Shown piece after piece: positions 40,286-47,611 of a DNA stretch of 64,000 nucleotides. Each line of letters begins with the position of its first letter. The first letter of the stretch is position 1. The stretch is from Candidatus Acidulodesulfobacterium acidiphilum. GTDB taxonomy: Bacteria; SZUA-79; Acidulodesulfobacterales; Acidulodesulfobacteraceae. Position numbers and translations under genes: made by a program. Location: positions 1-64,000 of the forward strand of contig SHMQ01000002.1 in NCBI GenBank assembly GCA_008534395.1, in the 5' to 3' direction. A model generated the notes under the pieces. It was not told where the DNA came from. It saw nothing but the letters and a program-made list of their open reading frames with translations, and did no database searches.

Positions 40286-41191
40286 ATGGAAGAAGTCGGT
40301 TTAATAGAACCGGTCGTATCGGTATCGTCGGTATCTGGTCCTTATTCTTTTAATATATTACCCGAATCAATTTCCGAACAGCCATGCGAAATTATTCCTT
40401 ATAAGCGCAAACCTAATCTAAACGAGCTATTAAATAAAATTATTAACGAAGATGCGTTAATCGGATTAAAAAATATTCCGGACGAATCAGTCGATGTCGT
40501 TATTACCGATCCGCCTTACGGCATTGCCAAAAAAAATTCGTTTAAAGATAAAAGCCACGGGACATTCAAGGCTTTAGATTCCGAATGGGATATTTTTCCT
40601 TCGAAAAATCATTATATCAAGTTTACCGAAAACTGGATTAAAGAATGTTGTAGAATATTAAAGCCGACAGGCTCTATCGCGGTTTGGGGAAGCAGGATAA
40701 GCATTTTCGACGTTCAACCCGTTCTCTCGCAATTTTTCCCGAAATTTCTGGATATGCTTACGTGGATAAAAAGGGATTCTCCGCCGAATATGACCCGAAG
40801 AGGAATGGCTCCGTCCACGGAATTTTGCCTTATATTTACCAAAGCAGAAAAAGGCTGGACTTTTAATCACGACGATATTAAAAGGTATAACGACGGCAAA
40901 CAAATGAGAAATTACGTAGATATTCAAAGGACGATGCCTGCCGAGGAAAGAACCGGACACCCTACTCAAAAGAAAATCGAAACGCAACTTCTTTTAGTAG
41001 AAATGTTAAGCAATAAAAACGAGATAGTATTAGATCCATTTACGGGAAGCGGAACGTTGCCTGTTGCCTGTCTTAAAACCGACAGAAATTTTATCGGATT
41101 TGAATTAAACAAGGAATATTATGCCGTCGCTAAAAATAGAATAAAAAAACTTATAAATGTTAACGATAAACACAAAAGAAACCGATATTGA
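40286..41191 (+). CDS. Beta-class DNA methyltransferase (N4-cytosine or N6-adenine)
   Basis: 301 residues from ATG 40286. The order is motif IV first (VVITDPPYGIAKK) and motif I later (VLDPFTGSGTLPVAC), which defines beta-class enzymes. HPTQKKIETQLLLVEML (motif X-like) lies between, and the N-terminal 45 residues are variable. DPPY favours adenine, but the N4-cytosine group cannot be excluded. Its 3' end overlaps the next plus-strand gene by 35 bp, so the two are co-transcribed and may form a restriction-modification pair. Confidence 0.9.
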   Translation: MEEVGLIEPVVSVSSVSGPYSFNILPESISEQPCEIIPYKRKPNLNELLNKIINEDALIGLKNIPDESVDVVITDPPYGIAKKNSFKDKSHGTFKALDSEWDIFPSKNHYIKFTENWIKECCRILKPTGSIAVWGSRISIFDVQPVLSQFFPKFLDMLTWIKRDSPPNMTRRGMAPSTEFCLIFTKAEKGWTFNHDDIKRYNDGKQMRNYVDIQRTMPAEERTGHPTQKKIETQLLLVEMLSNKNEIVLDPFTGSGTLPVACLKTDRNFIGFELNKEYYAVAKNRIKKLINVNDKHKRNRY

Positions 41192-41876
41192 TTGTCAATC
41201 TCCTAATGAGAAAAGGAATATCGGCAGAAAATTTAGGGTTGTGGAATGTCTTTTCGATAATACGGGACAAAATAAATCCGCCCTTTACGACGCATCTTCA
41301 CAACTTGCAAATAAAGTTAATCCGGGACAGGCAAATAAATCTTCGAATATACGAGATTCAAACACATTAATTAGGGATGCCGGAGGCGGCATTTTGGCGG
41401 AGTCAGGTTGTCTGACGTTTATAAATAAAACCTTTGGAAATATAGCCCATCCTACGAAATTTACTTCGTCTATCGGACAAATAGATATAGAACTTAACAA
41501 AGAACACACGATAGAGGTCAGGTCTTCTTTCCCCCGCAATGGCGTAAAATTTGCCATTTGTAACGATAAATATAATTTTAAAAATATCGGAAGGTATTCA
41601 AATCTCTATAAACCGGACGAGAAAGCAAAGGACTTCTTTGCCATGATCCTGTTTGAAACGCGAAAAGACGTTTTGTTCGAAAGCGACACGATAAAATTTT
41701 ATCTTATAGGCGGTTCTACGAAAGAGATGCTTAAAGACGACAAAATAACCTATACCGGCGATTTAATAGCGGAAGGCGATTCGACCCAAACCAAGACTAA
41801 ATATCGGATTATAAAATTAAAAGACGCGCTTGATATAGACGGGTTTAAAAATTATATGCATATCATAGGCTATTAG
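41157..41876 (+). CDS. Possible restriction endonuclease partner of the methyltransferase
   Basis: 239 residues, not a recognised family by eye. It overlaps the methyltransferase gene, the usual arrangement of type II pairs. The core segment IDIELNKEHTIEVRSSF followed by FAICNDKYNF, then a dense KDFFAMILFETRK block, could hold a variant PD-(D/E)xK site (Glu...Glu-x-Arg). The start is uncertain: ATG 41157 has no RBS, and translation may depend on coupling. The endonuclease idea is inference from position. Confidence 0.45.
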   Translation: MLTINTKETDIDCQSPNEKRNIGRKFRVVECLFDNTGQNKSALYDASSQLANKVNPGQANKSSNIRDSNTLIRDAGGGILAESGCLTFINKTFGNIAHPTKFTSSIGQIDIELNKEHTIEVRSSFPRNGVKFAICNDKYNFKNIGRYSNLYKPDEKAKDFFAMILFETRKDVLFESDTIKFYLIGGSTKEMLKDDKITYTGDLIAEGDSTQTKTKYRIIKLKDALDIDGFKNYMHIIGY

Positions 41877-41932
41877 CTAATGTTTATAGAATAAACGCAT
41901 TGCGGACAATAAAAATTAAAGGGGGCAAAAAA

Positions 41933-42166
41933 ATGAAAAGTATTATTAAAACAATCAGAGAAATAGACTTAAAACTTTGCGAGAAGTATCTTTTCTACGA
42001 AAGAATAGTTAATTTGTGTGGGCTTGAACAGAAATTCGACGTTGCGTTAATTAAAAAATTTCCGTCGCTTTCAAGGCATTTTACGGACGAGATAACTATC
42101 AAAAGGTTTTCTGATTTGCAAAGAGCGGAGATTGAAAAATTAAATTTAAAAAATTTAAAAAGTTGA
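41933..42166 (+). CDS. Hypothetical small helical protein
   Basis: 77 residues from ATG 41933 (GGGGGC RBS). Mostly helical and basic: IKTIREIDLKLCEKYLFYER, then LIKKFPSLSRHFTDEI. No family recognised. A TGTCCG/CGGACA-type half palindrome (GCATTGCGGACAA) precedes it at 41897-41909. It overlaps no gene and is followed by the secreted protein at 42175. Confidence 0.5.
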   Translation: MKSIIKTIREIDLKLCEKYLFYERIVNLCGLEQKFDVALIKKFPSLSRHFTDEITIKRFSDLQRAEIEKLNLKNLKS

Positions 42167-42174
42167 GGCTGCTT

Positions 42175-42519
42175 ATGAACAAAATTATTACAGGATTATT
42201 TATTTTTATTATTTGTTTTTCTTTTGTGCATCCATCTTTTGCCATGAGTCACAAAAAAATTAATCAAAATCATAGCAATTTAATAGAATTGGGCGCAAAA
42301 GCCTACGTAATCGGATACAAAATTGAACAAAAAGTTTTAATCCAAAAAGCTGAAGGAGAAATTTCGAGTAATACTATGACAAACAGATGCAGCATAGCTG
42401 TAAAAAAAATCGGCAATCATTCTTCTATGTTGTTTTTGGAAGCAAAATGTTTGCAAGGAGCAGAAGCTCAAGCTATGATATCAATGGCGACTCAAGAAGC
42501 ATTAAAATTAGCTTCTTAA
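42175..42519 (+). CDS. Small secreted protein
   Basis: 114 residues from ATG 42175 with GAGG upstream. Residues 1-24 are a signal peptide (ending PSFA). The mature part is helical with a pair of Cys (SNTMTNRCSIAV and EAKCLQGAEAQAM). No family recognised. It is the last plus-strand gene of this group and ends just before a bidirectional hairpin terminator. Confidence 0.6.
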   Translation: MNKIITGLFIFIICFSFVHPSFAMSHKKINQNHSNLIELGAKAYVIGYKIEQKVLIQKAEGEISSNTMTNRCSIAVKKIGNHSSMLFLEAKCLQGAEAQAMISMATQEALKLAS

Positions 42520-42535
42520 ATATTCGCTATCAAAT

Positions 42536-42742
42536 TTACCCCGCCCTTACGGACGGGGTATCTTTTTTTCTGTATATTATTTTCCCCGCATTAGTATCTA
42601 TTATTTCTTTTATATCTTCTTTAAAAACTCTATACACCGCCCTTGCTATTTCGAGCCTTTCCTCTTCTGACAACTCTATCCTGTCCGCAAAGCGATTTTC
42701 TTCTTTTTCTTCTTCTATTTCCCCGAACAGATTGTATTGCAT
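42536..42742 (-). CDS. Small acidic protein downstream of primase
   Basis: 68 residues, acidic, helical: MQYNLFGEIEEEKEENRFAD then LSEEERLEIARAVYRVFKED. The RBS AGGAAAA lies just before ATG 42742. The last residues (DTPSVRAG) are encoded by the terminator hairpin, so the gene end may have been displaced by that element. It contains an in-frame RFAD segment from the dispersed TGTCCGCA motif. Function unknown. Confidence 0.5.
   Translation of the reverse strand: MQYNLFGEIEEEKEENRFADRIELSEEERLEIARAVYRVFKEDIKEIIDTNAGKIIYRKKDTPSVRAG
42538..42569 (+). terminator. Bidirectional hairpin terminator
   Basis: ACCCCGCCC, TTAC loop, GGACGGGGT (42538-42559) followed by TCTTTTTTTC on the plus strand. It ends the 42175 gene and, read the other way, the primase operon. 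The same CCCCG-type hairpin with TTAC loop recurs at 5685-5703 and 62863-62882. Confidence 0.75.
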
Positions 42743-42744
42743 AA

Positions 42745-44352
42745 CTATTTTCCTGCTTTAGAAAATATAGAACTTATCAAAGACTTGCCCTCTTTGCTTT
42801 CCGTCTTCGTTATCCTTATCTCTTCAGTTCCCCTTAAATTTTCTACCTTAAAAACTTTTTTCCAAAACTTATCGTAAACTTCCCCGTTTTTAAAATAATA
42901 ATCCGGAAGCCATCGTTCGCTTTGCGGACAAACTATAGTAAAACCCTTTTTTTCAATAAAAACGGTCGAGATTATTATATCAGCTTCGTTAATTTCCGCC
43001 GCAGCATTCCCTACGGATATATCTTTAATATTAACCCTGTCGTTTTTTGCCATTCTTTTGGCGACGTTTGCAAAATACGGGAATAAAGACTCAGTTTGAT
43101 AATTTGACAAAAAAACCATATTAAATTTTTTCGATAATAATAAAGTTAAATAAATCAAAAATTCAAGCGTAGCGCCGGAAACGGTATTAATATCCTCTTT
43201 TTTCAGCGGCATAAAATCGGAAAGCATATATTGCGTTTTATCGACGAACATCTTCATTTCAAAAGCGTTAAATACCGTTAATTCCGTTTTGTCCGCCGTG
43301 CGATTTTCTTCCTCTATTTTTTCTAATAGTTCCTCTAATCTGAATTTTTCAAGATAATCGCTTACGTCTCCGTGTTCTTCTAACTCCTCGAATTTAACTA
43401 CTTTAAAGCTTTTTGCGATTTTGCTTAACGCCGCCGTAAGCTTTTCCGTCCGTTTTCTTCCCGCCTCGTCGTTATCTTCGAATACCACGACGTTTTTACC
43501 TTTTAAATACATATTATAGGATTCTTCCCAGCTCTCGGCGCCGGTAGCGTTAGTCGTGAAAGCGGCGTTTTTATCCGGCCATACAGTTTTTAAATTATTG
43601 CAATCTTTTTCCCCTTCGCATATAAAAATGTTTTCCGCCAAAAGCACGTCTTTTAAGTTGTAAAGTATAAGTTTTGCGTTTCCTTTGCCGGTTAACCTTT
43701 TAGCGCCTTCGTAGTGGTAAAACAAGAACTTCTTAGATATCCTTTCTTCGCCTTTAAAACGCTCCCAGCGTTCTTTTTCGTATAATATTTTGCCGCTTTC
43801 GTCGTCGTAGATGTACGTGGCCGTTTTTTTATCTACCTCTTTATCTTTTACCTGCACAGGTTTTTTAACCGGCTGCTTAACCGGTTTGTCCGCATTGCGA
43901 ACGGGGACAGGGGGCGGCGGTTCTTCGATATTATTTATTTCGGGATTATAGTCTTCCGCTTCAGGATTTTTGAACTCCGGTTCTTTTTCGTTTTCGTTTT
44001 CCATAACATTTACCTCGTTATCCGCATTAAAAGCGGTTTTATTTTCTTTGTCCGCAAAACGGACTTGTCCGTCTTTGTTTTTAAAAGCGGATTTTTCCTT
44101 AAAATTATCGGGCGGATCTATTCCGTATCCTCTGGCTATTTCTACCGCTTCCGGAAACTTAACCGACTCCATTCTTTCGATTAAGTGATAAATGTTGCCT
44201 TTTTCTCCGCAACCCCAGCAAAACCAGACTCCGTTATCCGGATTTACAGAAAAAGAAGGCGTTTTTTCCTCGTGAAACGGACATAAACCGAAATAATTGC
44301 GCCCCTGTTTCTTTAATTTTATATATCTTTCCGCAACGTCTATGTAGGACAT
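42745..44352 (-). CDS. DnaG-like primase (CHC2 zinc finger plus TOPRIM)
   Basis: 535 residues. CHC2 zinc finger: Cys24, His27, Cys45 and Cys48 in LCPFHEEKTPSFSVNPDNGV and FCWGCGEKGN. A Lys/Pro-rich linker (about 90-180) contains the NADKPVK insert. TOPRIM follows: FICEGEKDCNNL near 245 and VFEDNDEAGR near 291. Unlike chromosomal DnaG, the catalytic core between zinc finger and TOPRIM is short, as in phage/plasmid primase-like proteins. It starts 3 bp after the helicase gene stop, so both are translated from one mRNA. Likely primes element replication. Confidence 0.88.
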   Translation of the reverse strand: MSYIDVAERYIKLKKQGRNYFGLCPFHEEKTPSFSVNPDNGVWFCWGCGEKGNIYHLIERMESVKFPEAVEIARGYGIDPPDNFKEKSAFKNKDGQVRFADKENKTAFNADNEVNVMENENEKEPEFKNPEAEDYNPEINNIEEPPPPVPVRNADKPVKQPVKKPVQVKDKEVDKKTATYIYDDESGKILYEKERWERFKGEERISKKFLFYHYEGAKRLTGKGNAKLILYNLKDVLLAENIFICEGEKDCNNLKTVWPDKNAAFTTNATGAESWEESYNMYLKGKNVVVFEDNDEAGRKRTEKLTAALSKIAKSFKVVKFEELEEHGDVSDYLEKFRLEELLEKIEEENRTADKTELTVFNAFEMKMFVDKTQYMLSDFMPLKKEDINTVSGATLEFLIYLTLLLSKKFNMVFLSNYQTESLFPYFANVAKRMAKNDRVNIKDISVGNAAAEINEADIIISTVFIEKKGFTIVCPQSERWLPDYYFKNGEVYDKFWKKVFKVENLRGTEEIRITKTESKEGKSLISSIFSKAGK

Positions 44353-44355
44353 AAC

Positions 44356-45996
44356 TTAGTATATTCCTTCGAGTTTTTTTCTTTTGTTTTTCTCTTTAAT
44401 GCTTTTTAAAATAATAGAACTCATATCCTTTTTATGCCTTAACCCCCAATACATCGAATATTCTATCGTATCTTTTGCGTGCATAAAAACTTCAAGGGAC
44501 TTATGCTTTAATCCTATCCTCTGCACCCTTTTTCTCGCCTGGTCAAAAATTTCGTAATCCCAAACGGGCGAAAACCAGATAATACCTTTAGAGACAGAAA
44601 GATTTAACCCCGTTCCCACGCTGACGGGATTAGCCAAAAGGATCTGAACGGCGCCCGACTTAAAATCGGCGATAGATTTGCCTGAATTCTGTCCTCCGTA
44701 AGCGGCCGCTATTGAAAAATGCCCCTTAAGAGCTTTAATTATTTCATCTATATGGCTTTTGAAGTAAGCAAAAACAATAACCCGCTCTCTGCCGAATTCC
44801 TCTTCGATGATTTCTCTTAATGCTTCTATCTTTTTATTGTTTTTAGTCAACGAGACAGAGCGCCCTATATCGTCATAAACGTAACCGCTCGCCGCCTGCC
44901 AGAGTTTTGAAGCCTTAGCGGACGATTCTGTATTAATGTTGCTATTTTCTATTAAAGCCGAAGCTTCATTTTCGATTTTGTCGTAGTTTCTTAAATGTTC
45001 CGAGTCTAATTCAACCTCTCTCCATAGCGTTATGTTTTCCGGCAAATCTACGCAGTCTTCTAACTCAAACCTTATGGATTTAGCTACTACTTTTTCTTTA
45101 ATGGCGGCTGCGCCGTCTTTGGTAATAAACCAGTCGAACTTAGTTTTATAGGCATGCTTACTTAAGAATTGCCAATAGTTTACGCCTAAAGTTTTTCCGC
45201 CGTCCATTAAATAAAACTGGCTCCAGTATTCAAGCGGGGTATTAGGCGCCGGAAGCCCGGACAAAATAAAAGTGTATTCTACGGGCAAATAACGCTTCAG
45301 TATTTCAAATCTTTTGGTCCGGACGTTTCTTGCTTTTGCCGATTCGTCCAATAATACGCAATCGAAATCAAAATTAAAAGTTTTAGTTATTCTTTTTATC
45401 TTTTTGCCGGTTTTTTCGTCTTCTTCTATAACGTAATCAAAAAGGATTTTAATCATATCCCAGTTAATTATCCAAATGCCTTCTCCCGCCTCGTTTTGAT
45501 TTTTGCTTAACTTTTGAATATTTAAATGCGGGAAATAAGTATTGCAGTCCGAAATCCAAGCGTCGTTCATAACTAAAAGAGGGGTTATAATCAAAGCTTT
45601 TTTGATTAGCCCGTTCTGAAAAAGGTAATCTAAAGCCATTAAAGACGTTATAGTTTTACCCGTTCCCATGGTATTGAAAACCGCCGCCTGTTTTTGTTGA
45701 AGCATAAATTTTAAGGTTTCTATCTGATGTTTATACGGGGTAAGACCGGAAGGCGGAACATAGTTTAAAAGAGGGTTGTTTTGTCTGTTAAAATCGAAAT
45801 TCCTGACGGATTTGTCTATTTCGGCGTTAGGAAAAGCTTTTCTGAATACGTAAAAACTTTCCAAATTCAAAGGTAATATCCAGTTTTTAGTCTGTGGATC
45901 GAAAGACCTGTTAGGCAAGGTTTTGACTTTTTCTACCAAAGCAGGGTCGTAATAAAAACTGATAATCAATTTTTTGCCGTCGGTATATAGTTCCAT
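44356..45996 (-). CDS. SNF2-type helicase/ATPase
   Basis: 546 residues from ATG 45996; the longer start at 46056 lies upstream of the predicted promoter. N-terminal HARP-like piece (ISFYYDPALVEKVKTLPNRSF-like), then SF2 motifs: Walker A NTMGTGKTITSLMAL, LITPLLVMNDAW, LLDESAKARN as motif II, and C-terminal VFAYFKSHIDEI, LLANPVSVGTGLNL and ARKRVQRIGLKHKS (motif VI). Such SMARCAL1/phage-type helicases act in annealing or remodelling at forks. The first codon sits right at the expected transcription start, so the mRNA may be leaderless. Confidence 0.9.
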   Translation of the reverse strand: MELYTDGKKLIISFYYDPALVEKVKTLPNRSFDPQTKNWILPLNLESFYVFRKAFPNAEIDKSVRNFDFNRQNNPLLNYVPPSGLTPYKHQIETLKFMLQQKQAAVFNTMGTGKTITSLMALDYLFQNGLIKKALIITPLLVMNDAWISDCNTYFPHLNIQKLSKNQNEAGEGIWIINWDMIKILFDYVIEEDEKTGKKIKRITKTFNFDFDCVLLDESAKARNVRTKRFEILKRYLPVEYTFILSGLPAPNTPLEYWSQFYLMDGGKTLGVNYWQFLSKHAYKTKFDWFITKDGAAAIKEKVVAKSIRFELEDCVDLPENITLWREVELDSEHLRNYDKIENEASALIENSNINTESSAKASKLWQAASGYVYDDIGRSVSLTKNNKKIEALREIIEEEFGRERVIVFAYFKSHIDEIIKALKGHFSIAAAYGGQNSGKSIADFKSGAVQILLANPVSVGTGLNLSVSKGIIWFSPVWDYEIFDQARKRVQRIGLKHKSLEVFMHAKDTIEYSMYWGLRHKKDMSSIILKSIKEKNKRKKLEGIY

Positions 45997-46003
45997 GCTA
46001 TAT

Positions 46004-46115
46004 TTTATATTAATAAATAGAATTTTTGTCAATACAAAATTTAATAAAAACGTCATTTTAAATCAAAAATATATAAATTCTGTATTGACAAAAATTAACG
46101 AAATATGATTATAAT
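46004..46115. promoter_or_regulatory. Divergent promoter pair with leaderless starts
   Basis: Minus: TTGACA (46032-46027), 17 bp, TATAAA (46009-46004), ATG 7 bp later at 45996. Plus: TTGACA (46085-46090), 19 bp, TATAAT (46110-46115), ATG 8 bp later at 46124. With start sites about 7 nt after the -10, both messages would begin at or near the ATG. The plus spacing of 19 is long. Confidence 0.7.
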
Positions 46116-46123
46116 ATAACGTC

Positions 46124-46447
46124 ATGCCGATATTAAAAGAGAAAAAAGAAAGAATGGTGAGGGCTTACATCGATAAGTCCTTATATAAAAAAATAGAAGA
46201 GGTCATAAAAGAAGCCGAAAAAAACGGCATAACTTTAATGGCAAGGGATATTATACTTAAAGGATTAGAATTAAAAGAAGAAGAAATAGCAAAAGTTAAA
46301 ATATCGGTCGCCTTAAAAAAAGAAAATTACGAAAAATTTTTAAAGTTAAAGGAAAAACGCAAAGAGACGCTAATTGAAGATCTCGTGCGGGCTGGAATAA
46401 ACGAGACTATCGATGAATATAAAAAAACAATAAAAAACTTTGTATAG
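46124..46447 (+). CDS. RHH-like regulator, first of three tandem paralogs
   Basis: 107 residues. The N-terminal strand MVRAYIDKSLYKKIEEVIKE and helices with LMARDIILKGLELKEEEI are of ribbon-helix-helix type; a second similar unit follows (VKISVALKKENYEKFLKL then LIEDLVRAGINETID), so the protein may contain two. The promoter lies so near that the mRNA is probably leaderless. A related pair follows immediately. Likely an autoregulated DNA-binding protein, by position next to a divergent promoter. Confidence 0.6.
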   Translation: MPILKEKKERMVRAYIDKSLYKKIEEVIKEAEKNGITLMARDIILKGLELKEEEIAKVKISVALKKENYEKFLKLKEKRKETLIEDLVRAGINETIDEYKKTIKNFV

Positions 46448-46448
46448 C

Positions 46449-46691
46449 ATGCCTCCAAAAAAAGAAGACAAAAAAGAAAATAAAGATAAAAACACCGTTT
46501 ATGCGTCTATAAAACTCACGAAAGACGAGTACGGCAAACTGGAAGAGATGCGGAAAGAAGCTGAAAAAAAAGGCATACGGCTTACGTTTAAAGATATTAT
46601 AAACAAAGCCTTTCAGAAAGGAATTGATTTAGCGGAGAAAGAAATTGAAGAAATTAAAAAAGAGCGAAAAAAGTCCGGCAAAAAAAACTAA
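46449..46691 (+). CDS. RHH-like protein, second of tandem set
   Basis: 80 residues from ATG 46449, 2 bp after the previous stop. After a Lys/Glu-rich tail, YASIKLTKDEYGKLEEMRKE and FKDIINKAFQKGIDLAEKEI give a strand-helix-helix pattern like the neighbours. No RBS is seen, so translation may be coupled to the first gene. Similar in layout to 46124 and 46645. Confidence 0.5.
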   Translation: MPPKKEDKKENKDKNTVYASIKLTKDEYGKLEEMRKEAEKKGIRLTFKDIINKAFQKGIDLAEKEIEEIKKERKKSGKKN

Positions 46692-46857
46692 AAACGTATC
46701 GGTTAGGATTCCGATAGATTTATACGAAAAATATCAAGAAGCTAAAGAAAAAGCTAAAGAGTTTAATTTAAACGTTTCTTTAAGCGCTATAATAAGAAAC
46801 AGCGTTCAGGAATATATAGAAAAAATTAAAAACTTTAAAAACCGCGGGAAAAAGTAA
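46645..46857 (+). CDS. RHH-like protein, third of tandem set
   Basis: 70 residues. Possible start TTG 46645, inside the previous gene; no ATG is available, so the start is uncertain. NVSVRIPIDLYEKYQEAKEK then FNLNVSLSAIIRNSVQEYIEK is the clearest ribbon-helix-helix pattern of the three. Its 3' end overlaps the end of the convergent peptidase gene by 23 bp. Confidence 0.45.
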   Translation: MKKLKKSEKSPAKKTKNVSVRIPIDLYEKYQEAKEKAKEFNLNVSLSAIIRNSVQEYIEKIKNFKNRGKK

Positions 46858-47443
46858 ATAATAAGCAAGATACCAAAAACAAAACCGGCACGAAAGCGAA
46901 ATGAAACGCTTTTACCCTGCTCTTATCGAACAAGCCGTCTAGTCTTGCGCTGAAATAAGTTATCACCTTTCCTAATATTATAGCGCAAATCGAAATAATA
47001 ATTATATTGTCTATCCCGACGAACGCCCCTATAGCTCCCGCCGTCAATATATCTCCAAAAGCGTAAGAACCGAGCCTTGTTATATCGATTAGGATAAATA
47101 TGCCTAAACCTATGCCTAACGCCTCAAAAGCGTCAATAAGGGGCTTATTTGCCATATAAGCGAATAACACGCCCGCAAGCATTAAAAATATGGGAATAAA
47201 CCTGTGTATTCTTTCAAAAAGCATATCGGTCAAAGACATAAAAATTAATCCGGAGAAAAGAACGAGATATTTTAAATTAAAACTGACAGGGATAATTAAT
47301 TTATGAGTTGAAAAAGCGGTTTTAATTGCAAAATAAATATCGGCAAAATTGCTGGAGAAAAAGGGATATAGAATTAGTATCCCTAAAAGGACGGCAAGGA
47401 CGGGGAGAATAAATATGCGCTTAGATACGGCGAAATTAAACAT
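46835..47443 (-). CDS. A24 prepilin-peptidase-like membrane protein
   Basis: 202 residues with about six spans. The two Asp of A24 aspartyl peptidases seem present: SLTDMLFERIHRFIP and SYAFGDILTAGAIGAF (GD motif). Similar short enzymes (TadV/CpaA type) cleave type IV prepilin leaders. No type IV pilin is seen in the window, so its substrate is elsewhere or it serves another role. The first 30 or so codons are repeated in diverged form at 50257-50365. Confidence 0.6.
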   Translation of the reverse strand: MFNFAVSKRIFILPVLAVLLGILILYPFFSSNFADIYFAIKTAFSTHKLIIPVSFNLKYLVLFSGLIFMSLTDMLFERIHRFIPIFLMLAGVLFAYMANKPLIDAFEALGIGLGIFILIDITRLGSYAFGDILTAGAIGAFVGIDNIIIISICAIILGKVITYFSARLDGLFDKSRVKAFHFAFVPVLFLVSCLLFTFSRGF

Positions 47444-47504
47444 TAAATTATCTTTTTAATTTCATTAATTTTTGTAGAGTATCAATAACTTTTTGAAACT
47501 TGCA

Positions 47505-47570
47505 ATAATTTAATCTCCGCTTATCAACCTGCTTTTACAAGCCTGCTCCTTTAAGCGTAGGTGGTTGACT
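47505..47570 (-). repeat. Orphan omegaRNA (HEARO) left-end remnant
   Basis: The minus strand reads AGTCAACCACC, then a hairpin region, then GGTTGATAAG and GGAGATTAAATTAT, nearly the same as the outer end of the omegaRNA of IscB copy 1 (5012-5077). No iscB follows. It lies beside the single-chain restriction-modification gene, between two copies of a diverged duplication. Confidence 0.75.
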
Positions 47571-47611
47571 ATCAAAATAGAATTTCAAGAACAAAATATT
47601 ATTCTTTCTTT

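Noticed and set aside
40658-40987. Minus-strand 109-codon frame within the methyltransferase gene
   Set aside because: Antisense of a clear methyltransferase with intact motifs; no homologous feature or RBS.
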